Below, one piece after another: positions 7,931-16,165 of a stretch of 16,826 nt of DNA. The stretch is from positions 1 through 16,826 of the forward strand of contig CAZULF010000041.1 of NCBI GenBank assembly GCA_964621215.1. Direction: 5' to 3'. The DNA is from CAZULF01 sp964621215 (GTDB taxonomy: Bacteria > Pseudomonadota > Gammaproteobacteria > UBA1113). A model generated the notes under the pieces. That model ran no database searches and had not been told where the DNA came from. It saw only the letters and a program-made list of their open reading frames with translations. The translations under genes were made by a program, and so were the position numbers. Numbering within the stretch: the stretch's first letter is position 1; the number at the start of each line of letters is the position of its first letter.

Positions 7931-7979
7931 GTCATGCCAGCGAAGGCTGGCATCCATCTACCGACTAGGATGCCAGCCT
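7931..7979. repeat. Hairpin repeat with two alternative pairings
   Basis: ATGCCAGC (7934-7941) pairs with GCTGGCAT (7946-7953) around a GAAG loop. Alternatively the 12-mer at 7944-7955 pairs perfectly with 7968-7979. The two stems share the middle block, so they exclude each other. It lies between convergent hslU and the Lcl-type gene and could act as a bidirectional end signal, but no T-run follows on either strand. The GTCATGCCAGCGAAGGCTGG style matches common dispersed repeats. Confidence 0.7.
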
Positions 7980-8014
7980 GGAACGCTTTCACTTTATCAA
8001 AGAGAGGTGAAGCA

Positions 8015-9688
8015 TTAAAGGGTTAAAGCCCGCGAACATTTAACACTCCATTGATTGGCCTTAGCGACGCCATTGCCCGGAGCGCCGCTACCATCATCTT
8101 CGAAAAGATAGTACCACGCGACGAACTGCGGGATGCTCGAGTACTCGGTAGAACTCCAGTAGGTTGTTGTACCAGTACTAAAATTACAAATTTCATACAA
8201 GCTGGTTTGTATGTTTTGTAGGGTCGGTGCACCTGAAGTGCCACATTCAGTGGTTCCATATCCCATCTCACAAATCGCGGGCAGATACCAGTCGGAATAA
8301 CTAGCAATCGTTTGTTTGCATAATCCTGTTGCGTAATAAGATAAGTTAATTGGGGCGTTGGTTGCGTTATTTTGGTAATATACGTAAATATTATTAGTGT
8401 TACATAAACCATCTGTTGCACCGTTACATGCAGTTTGTCCGGCTACTTGTCCACCACTTGGATTGGCAGATGAAGTAGTAGACAACTCCGAAATACCGTA
8501 AATAGCATTATAAACGGCATCGGGGATGCCGCCGCCATTCCCATTCGAACTCCAAACAATACCACTGGACTGATCGGATGTCGTGACAACTTTACCGCCT
8601 ACACTGCCACTACTGGGTGTTGTATCATCAAAAGCATACACATATCCGCCTTGATAAACACAACCATAGCTCAGTACAACAACATTTGTCGACACCGTAG
8701 TTGCATTGTCAGCACTCACTTGTACGGCTCCCGGAACAGGCGCTGTGCCGACCGAACAAGGATTGGTGCCGTCCGAAGTAGCCGTAGCGCCCGGTGTCAC
8801 AGTAATCGTGCAGGTATCGCCAGCTGCTAATGAGCTACCACATGTTGAACTTGACGTGCCTAACGGCCACGTCGGCGGGGTAACTGCCAGGTTAACTGCT
8901 GTGTTGCTTCCCGTATTAGTAATGGTAATAGTACGGGGATGCCCTGAAGAAGGTGTTCCGGTGACGCCAAATTCTGTAAACCCGGTCACACTTAATGCTA
9001 AATTACTTACACTTGCGCTCAAGGTCGTCGTATTTGTTACACAGTTAACGCTAACATTGGTGACATTAGCCCCACTGATGGTGCCACTACCATTGGTCAC
9101 AGTACAGGTTTGAGTTGCCGGCTGAGTCAGAACCGTCACATTGTAAGTCGCTCCTTCAGCCACAGCTGTGGCAAAGGTAAACGAACCATCGCTGTTGATG
9201 GTCAAATCATCACCACCATTGTCTTGCAACACCACCGTCCCTGATAAACCAGAAACAGTCCCTCCTACGGTATAATATGCTGCTGATCCTACCGTAATGT
9301 GTAAGCTATTCGCAGAACTTGGCTGATAACACTGAAATGGATTACTTTCTTCACACAGTACCGGACCGCCTATCACATCGCCTTCTAAAGCGCTGCCATT
9401 AACACTCAATGTCAACGTACAGGATTGATGATCGCCCAAAGTTGACGTACAACCTGATGGAGTAATACCTTGGATCGGCTCCATCTGTAACGTGTGCGGT
9501 TTGTGTGACTGATTCGTGACCGTGTATTTAATCGTTGCTGTGTCATTCTGAGCAATCGTGATAGTCGGTGGAAAACCTGCGTCTGGTGTTAATGTCCACA
9601 CCGGCGTTCCCGCCTGGACCGTGCTCATTATCAGAAAAGCAAGTACACCTAGTATCACTTTACTGAGTAAACATCCTTTTTGCATCAT
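8015..9688 (-). CDS. Secreted Ig-like / Lcl (DUF1566-type) protein
   Basis: Predicted exported protein of 557 residues with a signal peptide (MMQKGCLLSKVILGVLAFLI...VQA, cleavage about residue 26). Next come beta-rich Ig-like modules. The first is about 27-125, with paired cysteines. A second starts GGTVSGLSGTVVLQDNGGDD and includes CTVTNGSGTISGANVT. A third contains PRTITITNTGSNTAV and the pattern SLAAGDTCTITVTPG. The C-terminal part (about 345-557) has DWYLPAICEM, TYWSSTEYSS and a final KCSRAL, the hallmarks of the Lcl_C/DUF1566 domain, a surface-associated fold in Legionellales and other bacteria. Adhesion or surface roles are inferred. I placed the start at 9688 because TAGGA (9694-9698) lies 5 nt upstream and the signal peptide begins there; a TTG at 9721 would add 11 residues overlapping the upstream gene. 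It follows the barrel gene by 22 nt, so the two probably form an operon. Confidence 0.82.
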   Translation of the reverse strand: MMQKGCLLSKVILGVLAFLIMSTVQAGTPVWTLTPDAGFPPTITIAQNDTATIKYTVTNQSHKPHTLQMEPIQGITPSGCTSTLGDHQSCTLTLSVNGSALEGDVIGGPVLCEESNPFQCYQPSSANSLHITVGSAAYYTVGGTVSGLSGTVVLQDNGGDDLTINSDGSFTFATAVAEGATYNVTVLTQPATQTCTVTNGSGTISGANVTNVSVNCVTNTTTLSASVSNLALSVTGFTEFGVTGTPSSGHPRTITITNTGSNTAVNLAVTPPTWPLGTSSSTCGSSLAAGDTCTITVTPGATATSDGTNPCSVGTAPVPGAVQVSADNATTVSTNVVVLSYGCVYQGGYVYAFDDTTPSSGSVGGKVVTTSDQSSGIVWSSNGNGGGIPDAVYNAIYGISELSTTSSANPSGGQVAGQTACNGATDGLCNTNNIYVYYQNNATNAPINLSYYATGLCKQTIASYSDWYLPAICEMGYGTTECGTSGAPTLQNIQTSLYEICNFSTGTTTYWSSTEYSSIPQFVAWYYLFEDDGSGAPGNGVAKANQWSVKCSRALTL

Positions 9689-9710
9689 AGATGTCCTACA
9701 AAATAGGTCA

Positions 9711-10445
9711 TTAAGAGACAAAGGTAATATTCAATAAGACCCCATTGGTATAGAGATGACTTAAACTCAAGCCGCTGTTTAAAGTTTGGCCGGGCGCGCG
9801 ATTTAATCGACTTCTGCCCCAGTCAGCAAATTCATAGCCCAAACCTACTTGCCAATGTTCATTCAATTCTTTTTCAACACCAGCACCCACGGTATAGGTA
9901 AAGGCTGTTTGTGTATGAGCGTCAAAATTAGGATTTTGAACCGCTTCAAAAATAGTCGGCGTGTTGTAAAAAGCGTGAGCCCGGTTAAAACCCACACCCA
10001 AACTTCCACTGATCCAGGGTTTTAACCAAAAGCCGGTATCGGCTAACAATTTTCCTTTAAGTGCGACATGGGAATGTTGTACTTTGTACTTATAATCAAA
10101 ATTATCAAATTGGGGGTCAGCATCGTCCCAAATGTCGCCCGAAAGGTTAGCATCGCTGGTTACTGCGCCAGCTATACCAATTTGGCCCTGAAAAATTTGT
10201 GACAGATTTTTTTGCACCCCTAAAAAAAGCTCGCCATCGAACAACCCATGAGTGGGTCGATTGGCTTTATAAGTTTTTTCTATCTCAGGAGTCAAATAAA
10301 AAGTTTGTGTGTTTCCTGCTACTTCCCAAGCAGCTCCAGCGCTGAGGGTCCCTACCCAAGCCCAGTCGGGCTTTGCGGTGGTTGCCAATGCTCCATTTGT
10401 AATAAAACACCCCAGTAATGTACCTACAATAATGCTTTTTTTCAT
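9711..10445 (-). CDS. Outer-membrane beta-barrel protein
   Basis: A 244-residue exported protein with a clear signal peptide (MKKSIIVGTLLGCFITNGALA). The rest alternates aromatic and polar residues in strand-like segments, such as ELFLGVQKNLSQIFQGQIGIAG and WQVGLGYEFADWGRSRLN. This suits a small, roughly eight-stranded barrel of the OmpA/OMP_b-brl type. Periplasmic-turn-like Gly/Asp/Asn stretches separate the strands. It ends LLNITFVS, so the last residue is Ser rather than the usual terminal Phe; Phe lies two residues earlier. The ATG at 10445 has AAGGGA about 6 nt upstream. It is the first gene of a likely two-gene unit with the Lcl-type protein. A specific porin or adhesin function cannot be assigned. 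Confidence 0.82.
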   Translation of the reverse strand: MKKSIIVGTLLGCFITNGALATTAKPDWAWVGTLSAGAAWEVAGNTQTFYLTPEIEKTYKANRPTHGLFDGELFLGVQKNLSQIFQGQIGIAGAVTSDANLSGDIWDDADPQFDNFDYKYKVQHSHVALKGKLLADTGFWLKPWISGSLGVGFNRAHAFYNTPTIFEAVQNPNFDAHTQTAFTYTVGAGVEKELNEHWQVGLGYEFADWGRSRLNRAPGQTLNSGLSLSHLYTNGVLLNITFVS

Positions 10446-10474
10446 TGCAATCCCTTTTTATCAATCACATTTTC

Positions 10475-10504
10475 ATGTCAATAAGCCCAATACCATGCTA
10501 TATT
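10475..10504 (+). promoter_or_regulatory. Weak candidate promoter for the DUF971–ubi genes
   Basis: ATGTCA (10475-10480) and TATATT (10499-10504) are 18 nt apart on the plus strand in the 109-nt gap between divergent genes. The -35 match is poor. Transcription would start near 10511, leaving about 44 nt before the ATG at 10555. A small dyad TTTGAT/ATCAAA (10510-10515 and 10519-10524) sits next to it. No convincing minus-strand promoter was found for the barrel gene. Confidence 0.25.
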
Positions 10505-10554
10505 ACCTCTTTGATAAAATCAAAAATTTTTAGAACATTTACTCTCTCTAAACT

Positions 10555-10908
10555 ATGCCAACACCGATAGAATTACATTTACATCAAAAATCTCGTCAAC
10601 TGGAAATCACTTTTGATGATGATGCGCATTTCATATTGTCTTGTGAGTATTTGCGTGTCTTCTCACCCTCAGCCGAAGTCCGAGGTCATGGCAGCGGCCC
10701 TGGCACCTTACAAACCGGTAAAAAAAATGTCAGTATCATAGGCATTGAGCCCGTGGGCAATTATGCCGTCAAATTAATATTTGATGATGGCCATAGCAGC
10801 GGTTTATACTCGTGGGACTGGTTATATGACCTTGGAAAAAATCAAACCCAACATTGGCAGCATTATCTGGATCGTTTAGCTGCCGCAGGAGCGCGTCGTG
10901 AACCCTGA
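10555..10908 (+). CDS. DUF971 (GBBH-like N-terminal) protein
   Basis: A 117-residue cytoplasmic protein matching the DUF971 family (PF06155). This is the small domain also found at the N-terminus of gamma-butyrobetaine hydroxylase. Supporting motifs are [17 protein letters not shown] and [27 protein letters not shown], which are the family core. The stand-alone form has no established function that I can name with certainty. Its 3' end overlaps the ubiE start by 11 nt, which argues for translational coupling and a role linked to quinone or iron-sulfur metabolism (inference). No clear Shine-Dalgarno precedes the ATG at 10555, unlike its neighbours. Confidence 0.9.
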   Translation: MPTPIELHLHQKSRQLEITFDDDAHFILSCEYLRVFSPSAEVRGHGSGPGTLQTGKKNVSIIGIEPVGNYAVKLIFDDGHSSGLYSWDWLYDLGKNQTQHWQHYLDRLAAAGARREP

Positions 10909-11677
10909 ATCAGATCAACCTAACGCATCGTCCAAAGAAGACACTACCCATTTCGGTTACCAACAAATCCCTGTCGATGAAAAAAATCACCGTGTGGCAG
11001 AAGTGTTTCATTCCGTTGCGAGTAAATACGACTTAATGAATGATTTGATGTCGTTAGGCATTCATCGTTTATGGAAAAAAATCACTATCGACTTAAGCGG
11101 TGTACGACCAAATCAAACCGTGCTGGATATAGCTGGCGGTACCGGTGATTTGACTAAACAATTTATACGTAAAGTCGGACCCCATGGACAGGTTATTTTG
11201 GCTGACATTAACGCGTCCATGCTTGAACACGGTCGCACACGTCTCACTGACGCTGGCGTAGTAAATAATATTACTTATGTACAGGCCAATGCTGAAATGC
11301 TGCCATTTTCTGATAATTATTTCGATTGTGTGTCTATTGCTTTTGGTTTACGCAATGTGACGCACAAAGACAAAGCGTTAGCCTCGATGCAACGTGTATT
11401 AAAACCCGGTGGTCGATTATTAGTATTAGAATTTTCAAAACCCACTCTTGCACCATTAAAGTCGATCTATGATGCCTATTCTTTTAGCTTGTTACCCCAA
11501 TTAGGAAAGTGGATTGCTAATGATGAAGAAAGTTATCGATATTTGGCTGAATCTATTCGCATGCATCCGGATCAAGAAACACTAAAACAAATGATCTTAA
11601 ATGCGGGTTTCGATCAATGCCAATATCATAATTTATCGGGTGGCATCGTAGCGTTACATGTGGGGTACAAGTTCTGA
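10898..11677 (+). CDS. ubiE: UbiE quinone C-methyltransferase
   Basis: SAM-dependent C-methyltransferase of ubiquinone (and, where present, menaquinone) synthesis. The 259 residues match E. coli Ubi[35 protein letters not shown], the SAM motif [10 protein letters not shown] (76-85), and [14 protein letters not shown] with [15 protein letters not shown]. It starts with GTG at 10898, with AGGAG (10887-10891) 6 nt upstream inside the DUF971 gene. The two frames overlap by 11 nt. ubiJ starts 14 nt downstream. The order ubiE-ubiJ-ubiB is the same as in E. coli. Confidence 0.97.
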   Translation: MNPESDQPNASSKEDTTHFGYQQIPVDEKNHRVAEVFHSVASKYDLMNDLMSLGIHRLWKKITIDLSGVRPNQTVLDIAGGTGDLTKQFIRKVGPHGQVILADINASMLEHGRTRLTDAGVVNNITYVQANAEMLPFSDNYFDCVSIAFGLRNVTHKDKALASMQRVLKPGGRLLVLEFSKPTLAPLKSIYDAYSFSLLPQLGKWIANDEESYRYLAESIRMHPDQETLKQMILNAGFDQCQYHNLSGGIVALHVGYKF

Positions 11678-11691
11678 CTAAGGCTGTTATT

Positions 11692-12276
11692 GTGACTATA
11701 TTTTATAATCAACTTGAAAAAATAATCAATGCCTATGTGGCCTTGGATCCCTATACCTCTGTTTTACGACAAGCGCTGGTTGGGAAAACATTTTGCCTGC
11801 AAATGCGCGAATTTCCGGTGAAAATATATTTGGAATTCACCGAGCACCACATTCATGTAGTGAAAAATCTCGATCAGGTTGATGTCACCATTAAGGGTTC
11901 ATTATCGGGTTTCACTATGATGTCATTACTCAATAATAAAAACGCGGCGTTTGCATCTGGGAGTGTGGAAATTATCGGCGAAACTGAGGTAGCACATCAA
12001 TTTCATCAATTCTGGCAAAGCATGTATATCGACTGGGAAGAGCACTTATCTCAATGGTTAGGCGATCCGATCGCACATTGGCTAGGAAAGGGCGCTCGTT
12101 GGTTAAAACGCATGACCCAACATACGCGTGAAACGATCACTAACAATTTAACCGAATATTTACAGGAAGAAATTCGTTATTTACCGCCACGAGAAGAGGT
12201 GGCAGATTTCATGAACGACGTTGATGTGTTACGCTCGGATTTAGAGCGGATTGAAGCGCGAATTAGGCGGTTATAG
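11692..12276 (+). CDS. ubiJ: UbiJ, SCP2-domain ubiquinone synthesis factor
   Basis: Accessory lipid-binding protein of the soluble Ubi complex (formerly YigP). In E. coli, UbiJ with UbiK helps organise the aerobic hydroxylation and methylation enzymes. The 194 residues are close to the usual length. An SCP2-like domain spans about residues 15-110, with the hydrophobic beta stretch VKIYLEFTEHHIHVV and ASGSVEIIGETEVAHQFHQF. A helical C-terminal part ends with a likely coiled coil (VADFMNDVDVLRSDLERIEAR, about 170-192). The start is GTG at 11692 with TAAGG (11679-11683) 8 nt upstream. Sequence conservation of this family is low, so the call leans on domain, length and position between ubiE and ubiB. 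Confidence 0.92.
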   Translation: MTIFYNQLEKIINAYVALDPYTSVLRQALVGKTFCLQMREFPVKIYLEFTEHHIHVVKNLDQVDVTIKGSLSGFTMMSLLNNKNAAFASGSVEIIGETEVAHQFHQFWQSMYIDWEEHLSQWLGDPIAHWLGKGARWLKRMTQHTRETITNNLTEYLQEEIRYLPPREEVADFMNDVDVLRSDLERIEARIRRL

Positions 12277-12277
12277 T

Positions 12278-13828
12278 ATGAATAAAATTTCGCAAATGGG
12301 ACGGTTGATACATATTAATTATGTATTAGCCAAAAATGGCTTAGATGAAATTATTCTAGCAACACGCTGGTTCGCACCACTACGCTTTTTAACTTACCTA
12401 AATCCCTGGTATTGGACCCGTAATCGCAAATTAGACTATGGCGTACGTTTACGTCAAACACTAGAAGAACTCGGGCCTATCTTTATTAAATTCGGTCAGA
12501 TGCTTTCAACCCGTGCGGATATTTTACCTGACAATATCATTCAAGAATTATCCTTGCTACAAGATCGCGTACCGCCTTTCGATAATGCCTTAGCGGTGAT
12601 TGCTAAAGCGTATGGACAACCCCTAACAACACTCTTTGCAGAAATTGACGCTAATCCGTTAGCGGCTGGTTCGATCGCACAAGTACATACAGCTAGACTA
12701 CTCGACGAAAAAGAAGTGGTAGTCAAAATTCTGCGACCCAATATCGATAAAATCATAAAACGAGATATTGCATTATTGTATACCTTAGCCGGATTATTCG
12801 AACGTTATTGGTATATTGGACGGCGTTTACGCGCAAAAACTATCGTTGAAGAGTTCGAACATACCTTGTTAGACGAATTAGATTTGTTACGCGAAGCGTC
12901 CAATGCTTCGATTTTACGCCGCAATTTCCAACAATCTCCCTTATTATATATTCCAGAAATACACTGGAACTTTTGTCGTGAATCAGTGATCGTGATGGAA
13001 CATATTTATGGTATTCCGATTGCTAATATTGATGCACTCAAAGCAGCCAATATTGATTTGAAAAAATTAGCTGAAAATGGCATTGAAGTGTTTTTCACCC
13101 AAGTTTTTCGTGATTGTTTTTTCCACGCTGACATGCATCCTGGCAATATTTTTGTTTCTTATAAAGATCCGCATAATCCACAATACATCATGGTCGATTG
13201 CGGTATCATCGGCTCACTAACACCAACGGATCAACGCTATTTAGCAGAAAATATGCTGGCATTTTTCAAGCGAGATTATCGTCGCGTAGCACAATTACAT
13301 TTAGAATCGGGTTGGGTTCCGCCTGATACACGTTTAACTGAATTTGAATCTGCCATCAGCACAGTGTGCGAGCCGATCTTTGAAAAACCGTTAAAAGATA
13401 TTTCGTTCGGACAATTATTGTTACGTTTATTTCAAACGGGTAAACGTTTTCACATGGAAATTCAGCCACAATTATTGTTATTGCAAAAAACACTATTACA
13501 TATAGAAGCGTTGGGGCGTCAACTCTATCCCGAGTTAGATTTATGGGCCACGGCTAAACCGTTTTTAGAAAATTGGCTCAAACAACAAGTTGGCCCCAAA
13601 GCTTTTATCCGTAAACTACGACAAAATTTACCTTATTGGTTGGAGCAATTCCCCGAAGTCCCCACGCAATTACTTTATGTATTACAACAACGCTCCACCA
13701 TCCCTAAAACCTATAAATCTACCGTCGAGCCTCATCGTAAACCCCCATCTAATGTTTTCTTACTAGGGCTGGTTCTAGGCGTCATTACTAGCGGATTCGT
13801 TGCCTGGTTGTGGATAGTTTTTAGGTAG
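12278..13828 (+). CDS. ubiB: UbiB, atypical kinase-like ubiquinone factor
   Basis: Membrane-bound ABC1/ADCK-family ATPase needed for ubiquinone synthesis, thought to act on the lipid precursors or the Ubi complex. Family hallmarks are KFGQ (71-74, the KxGQ helix), the Ala-rich nucleotide loop AAGSIAQVH (129-137), Lys150 in VVVKILRP, catalytic-loop HADMHPGN (283-290) and DCG (307-309) in place of DFG. The C-terminus carries a hydrophobic membrane segment (about 490-511, FLLGLVLGVITSGFVAWLWI). At 516 residues it is slightly shorter than E. coli UbiB (546). I chose the ATG at 12278, 1 nt after the ubiJ stop, because AGGCGG (12265-12270) lies 7 nt upstream and the N-terminus then matches the family. 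A TTG at 12251 would add nine residues. Confidence 0.96.
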   Translation: MNKISQMGRLIHINYVLAKNGLDEIILATRWFAPLRFLTYLNPWYWTRNRKLDYGVRLRQTLEELGPIFIKFGQMLSTRADILPDNIIQELSLLQDRVPPFDNALAVIAKAYGQPLTTLFAEIDANPLAAGSIAQVHTARLLDEKEVVVKILRPNIDKIIKRDIALLYTLAGLFERYWYIGRRLRAKTIVEEFEHTLLDELDLLREASNASILRRNFQQSPLLYIPEIHWNFCRESVIVMEHIYGIPIANIDALKAANIDLKKLAENGIEVFFTQVFRDCFFHADMHPGNIFVSYKDPHNPQYIMVDCGIIGSLTPTDQRYLAENMLAFFKRDYRRVAQLHLESGWVPPDTRLTEFESAISTVCEPIFEKPLKDISFGQLLLRLFQTGKRFHMEIQPQLLLLQKTLLHIEALGRQLYPELDLWATAKPFLENWLKQQVGPKAFIRKLRQNLPYWLEQFPEVPTQLLYVLQQRSTIPKTYKSTVEPHRKPPSNVFLLGLVLGVITSGFVAWLWIVFR

Positions 13829-13855
13829 CCATGTTATATGATATGTAGCATATGG

Positions 13856-13879
13856 TTATAGCACATGATATGCTATAAT
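13856..13879 (+). promoter_or_regulatory. Extended -10 promoter overlapping an inverted repeat
   Basis: TGCTATAAT (13871-13879) is a perfect extended -10 box. The 8-mer TTATAGCA (13856-13863) is the exact reverse complement of TGCTATAA (13871-13878), 7 nt apart, so the dyad overlaps the -10 box itself and is a candidate operator. Transcription would begin near 13886, about 48 nt before the start at 13934. A smaller dyad ATATG/CATAT lies just upstream (13841-13853). Confidence 0.6.
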
Positions 13880-13933
13880 TACGTAGCACGTAAGATATTG
13901 TCTTTTTGAAGAAGTTTTTGAGGGATTATGACT

Positions 13934-14464
13934 ATGAAAGAAAAACTATTGGTCTTTATTAGCTTGTTGACAATAAGCTCTGTAGCTTCCGCTTCCGCAC
14001 CGACCTCATACCAAGCCTGTCAGTCACAATTAGCTTACGACAGTACAGCAGCTCACCATATGATGGAAAAAATGCCTGGATACCACGAAGCAGAATGGAA
14101 TGCATGGAATTTAGAACTCTTTTTCACAATCTTTGGAAACTCACCTGTCATTGATCATTCCGCCTGCGATATCATGAACGATGCACCCAATCAGTGTGCT
14201 ATCGATTATGGCTGGGGTTGTGCAACTCTAGCTAGCGACCCTAGCGGAGTTATCTTTAATACGCCATTAAACAATGCTGGCGGCAAAAGTTTAGCCGTGA
14301 TTTTAGATGAAGCCGAAAAAGCGGCACAGAACGTTGTTTCGTCAATTATGTTACCACAAAGCAATTATATACGTTGTACCGTTCCGCAAGAAAAGTTAGG
14401 GCAACTCGATCAATATAAATGTGCTCTTGGTTTAAACAATCCAACAGCCCTCAATAAAAAATGA
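13934..14464 (+). CDS. Small secreted protein with six cysteines
   Basis: I do not recognise this 176-residue protein. It begins with a signal peptide (MKEKLLVFISLLTISSVASA, cleavage near residue 20-22). The mature part has six cysteines, in the contexts ACQS, ACDI, QCAI, GCAT, RCTV and KCAL, an even number that suits three disulfides in the periplasm or outside the cell. Other visible stretches are HHMMEKMPGYHEAEWNAWNLE and DYGWGC. Two ATGs compete at 13928 and 13934. GAGGGA (13920-13925) is only 2 nt from the first but 8 nt from the second, so I chose 13934. It has its own promoter with an operator-like dyad (13856-13879) and sits between ubiB and a PAP2 phosphatase, which does not reveal a function. 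Confidence 0.75.
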   Translation: MKEKLLVFISLLTISSVASASAPTSYQACQSQLAYDSTAAHHMMEKMPGYHEAEWNAWNLELFFTIFGNSPVIDHSACDIMNDAPNQCAIDYGWGCATLASDPSGVIFNTPLNNAGGKSLAVILDEAEKAAQNVVSSIMLPQSNYIRCTVPQEKLGQLDQYKCALGLNNPTALNKK

Positions 14465-14501
14465 TCGTTGTAACCTGAATAGTGGACTAATCGGAAGACA
14501 A

Positions 14502-15044
14502 ATGGAAAATTTTGTACTTAATCACACGTTAGTAAATACTTTTTATATTGGTGTACATCCCGCAACATGGCAGTTAATTCTAGGAACTGTCGCTGCGAAA
14601 TATGTTCTCTACATTTTTCCGCTTTTCCTTGTTTACCAATTTATTATGCATAAAGAGCGACGTGCGTTGGTATTGGTGACGGTTATTACATTGATAGCTA
14701 TTCTAGGGTTGAATACGCTGTTCGATCATTTCTTGATGGTTAATCGTCCTTTCGTCGACGGTTTAGTGCAAAATCAATTACCGCATGCAGCTACCAACTC
14801 GTTCCCGAGTACTCATGCGGCAATTACCTCGGCCGTTGCGTTCTGCTTTTTATATCAAAAACTGCGCAGGATAGGCTACGTTTTATTAGCATTAGCTTTA
14901 TTTGTTAGTTGGGGCAGAGTTTGCATGGGATTACATTATCCATTGGATATCGTGGGCGGTTTTGCTATCAGTGCTGTTATGTCTTTTGTTTGTATGAAAC
15001 TGTTTTATCGACCGCTTAATTCGCTCAGAATATTCTCTCAGTAA
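14502..15044 (+). CDS. PAP2-family lipid phosphatase (BcrC/PgpB-like)
   Basis: Integral inner-membrane phosphatase of 180 residues with several membrane helices. The three PAP2 catalytic motifs are visible. Motif 1 is NRP at 81-83, without the usual upstream Lys. Motif 2 is PSTH at 102-105. Motif 3 is GRVCMGLHYPLD at 138-149, with Arg139, His145 and Asp149 correctly spaced. The likely substrate is undecaprenyl pyrophosphate, in which case it recycles the lipid carrier for cell-wall synthesis; other prenyl or phospholipid phosphates are possible. The ATG at 14502 has GGAAG (14493-14497) upstream. It follows the cysteine-rich gene by 37 nt on the same strand. Its last 20 nt overlap the end of the convergent ATPase gene. 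Confidence 0.88.
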   Translation: MENFVLNHTLVNTFYIGVHPATWQLILGTVAAKYVLYIFPLFLVYQFIMHKERRALVLVTVITLIAILGLNTLFDHFLMVNRPFVDGLVQNQLPHAATNSFPSTHAAITSAVAFCFLYQKLRRIGYVLLALALFVSWGRVCMGLHYPLDIVGGFAISAVMSFVCMKLFYRPLNSLRIFSQ

Positions 15045-16149
15045 AAAATTTTTTCATTAAGGGATCGACTAAGCAGTACCCTAATTCTGTTTTATAGAGA
15101 TAGTCGTAGTCAATGAGATAATCGAGCGCCTTTTGAACGCTGCCTAATGCTAGGCCTACAAGATCTAAAAACGGTTTGCCATTAGGTTCTGCTACAAAAC
15201 CCGCCAGAGCAATTTGAGTCAATACTTTTATTCGATTAGTACTCAGGGGTAATAGATCCGCAATAATTTTATCCCGTTGTTCTTCCAAACATTCATTCCA
15301 GCTCATGTCAATATCTAACGTCGTAGGTAATTTTTTGTTATCAAATATCTTATCGCACAACATATTGGTGTAATAAGAATGAGTCTCTGTCAAATTAAGG
15401 ATATGAGTGAGCAACTCTTCGCTTATAGGCTTGCCCCAGCGCTTTTGAGCAGCTATTTGGATATGTTGGCCAAGCTCTTGGGCAGAGATCCTTTCTAATG
15501 AAATTTTATTACATAACATGTATAACGGCTGGTTTCTGTTTTCAAAGATTTTTCGCAACATCACCCGTGAACTGCCCGAAAAAATATAGACGACATGTTG
15601 CGAAATCTGCGCCACTGTTCGAATCGCTGCTTGCAATTTGAGTGAATCATCGGCCTTTAATAGATCTTGAAACTCATCAAGAAATAATATGACTTTTTTA
15701 TTGTGTTTTTTTGCTAACGTTTCCAAACCTTCTAACACATTCTGGATTTGCAAGCCTGCATCGAACGGGGCTCTTGTATTCTCTACTTTTAACTCAAACT
15801 CTCCGGCTTTGATGCCGATAGCGACACCTCGAAAATAGCGCTCGATGAGTTTAATGGTTTTTTCCGAAAAAGGTAAAATACGATTGATAATGTTAGAAAC
15901 CGCATGTGTAATTTTATCGCAAATATCTTTTTCATAAACCACACAAAAAAGATCGGCTTTTCCGTACAGCAAGCCAGACTCTTCAAGCACATAACACACC
16001 AGGCTTGTTTTACCATAACGCCGCGGCGCAACCACCACCGTATGTTGGCCTTTCCGAATGTTGTTTAGTAACCGTTCCCGCTCTTTTACCCGATTGCAGA
16101 AAGTGCTGCCTTGAGCAACCTTGGTAGTAAAAAATTCTTGTGCTATCAT
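15025..16149 (-). CDS. AAA+ ATPase with C-terminal winged helix, second paralogue
   Basis: A 374-residue P-loop ATPase of the same family as the 4717-5856 product. Walker A is APRRYGKT (41-48), Walker B is VILFLDE (153-159) and FSGSSR (190-195) is at the sensor position. FENRNQPLYMLCNKISLERIS aligns with the FEDRNRPFYKLC block of the paralogue. The C-terminal part (about 295-374) looks like a winged helix and ends LGYCLVDPLMKKFF. I chose the ATG at 16149 because its N-terminus then aligns with the paralogue (EFF...FCNRV) and GAAGAGG (16158-16164) lies 8 nt upstream. An ATG at 16218 would add 23 residues encoded by the palindrome and promoter region, which is unlikely. It lies downstream of gyrB in the same direction but has its own promoter. 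No function is established. Confidence 0.85.
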   Translation of the reverse strand: MIAQEFFTTKVAQGSTFCNRVKERERLLNNIRKGQHTVVVAPRRYGKTSLVCYVLEESGLLYGKADLFCVVYEKDICDKITHAVSNIINRILPFSEKTIKLIERYFRGVAIGIKAGEFELKVENTRAPFDAGLQIQNVLEGLETLAKKHNKKVILFLDEFQDLLKADDSLKLQAAIRTVAQISQHVVYIFSGSSRVMLRKIFENRNQPLYMLCNKISLERISAQELGQHIQIAAQKRWGKPISEELLTHILNLTETHSYYTNMLCDKIFDNKKLPTTLDIDMSWNECLEEQRDKIIADLLPLSTNRIKVLTQIALAGFVAEPNGKPFLDLVGLALGSVQKALDYLIDYDYLYKTELGYCLVDPLMKKFFTERIF

Positions 16150-16165
16150 AATGCTAGCCTCTTCG

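Noticed and set aside
8706..9113. Plus-strand open frame of 135 codons inside the Lcl-type gene
   Set aside because: It is antisense to an Ig-like module, and its Val/Leu/Thr-rich product is what reversed Thr/Ser/Asn-rich coding gives. No start signal.
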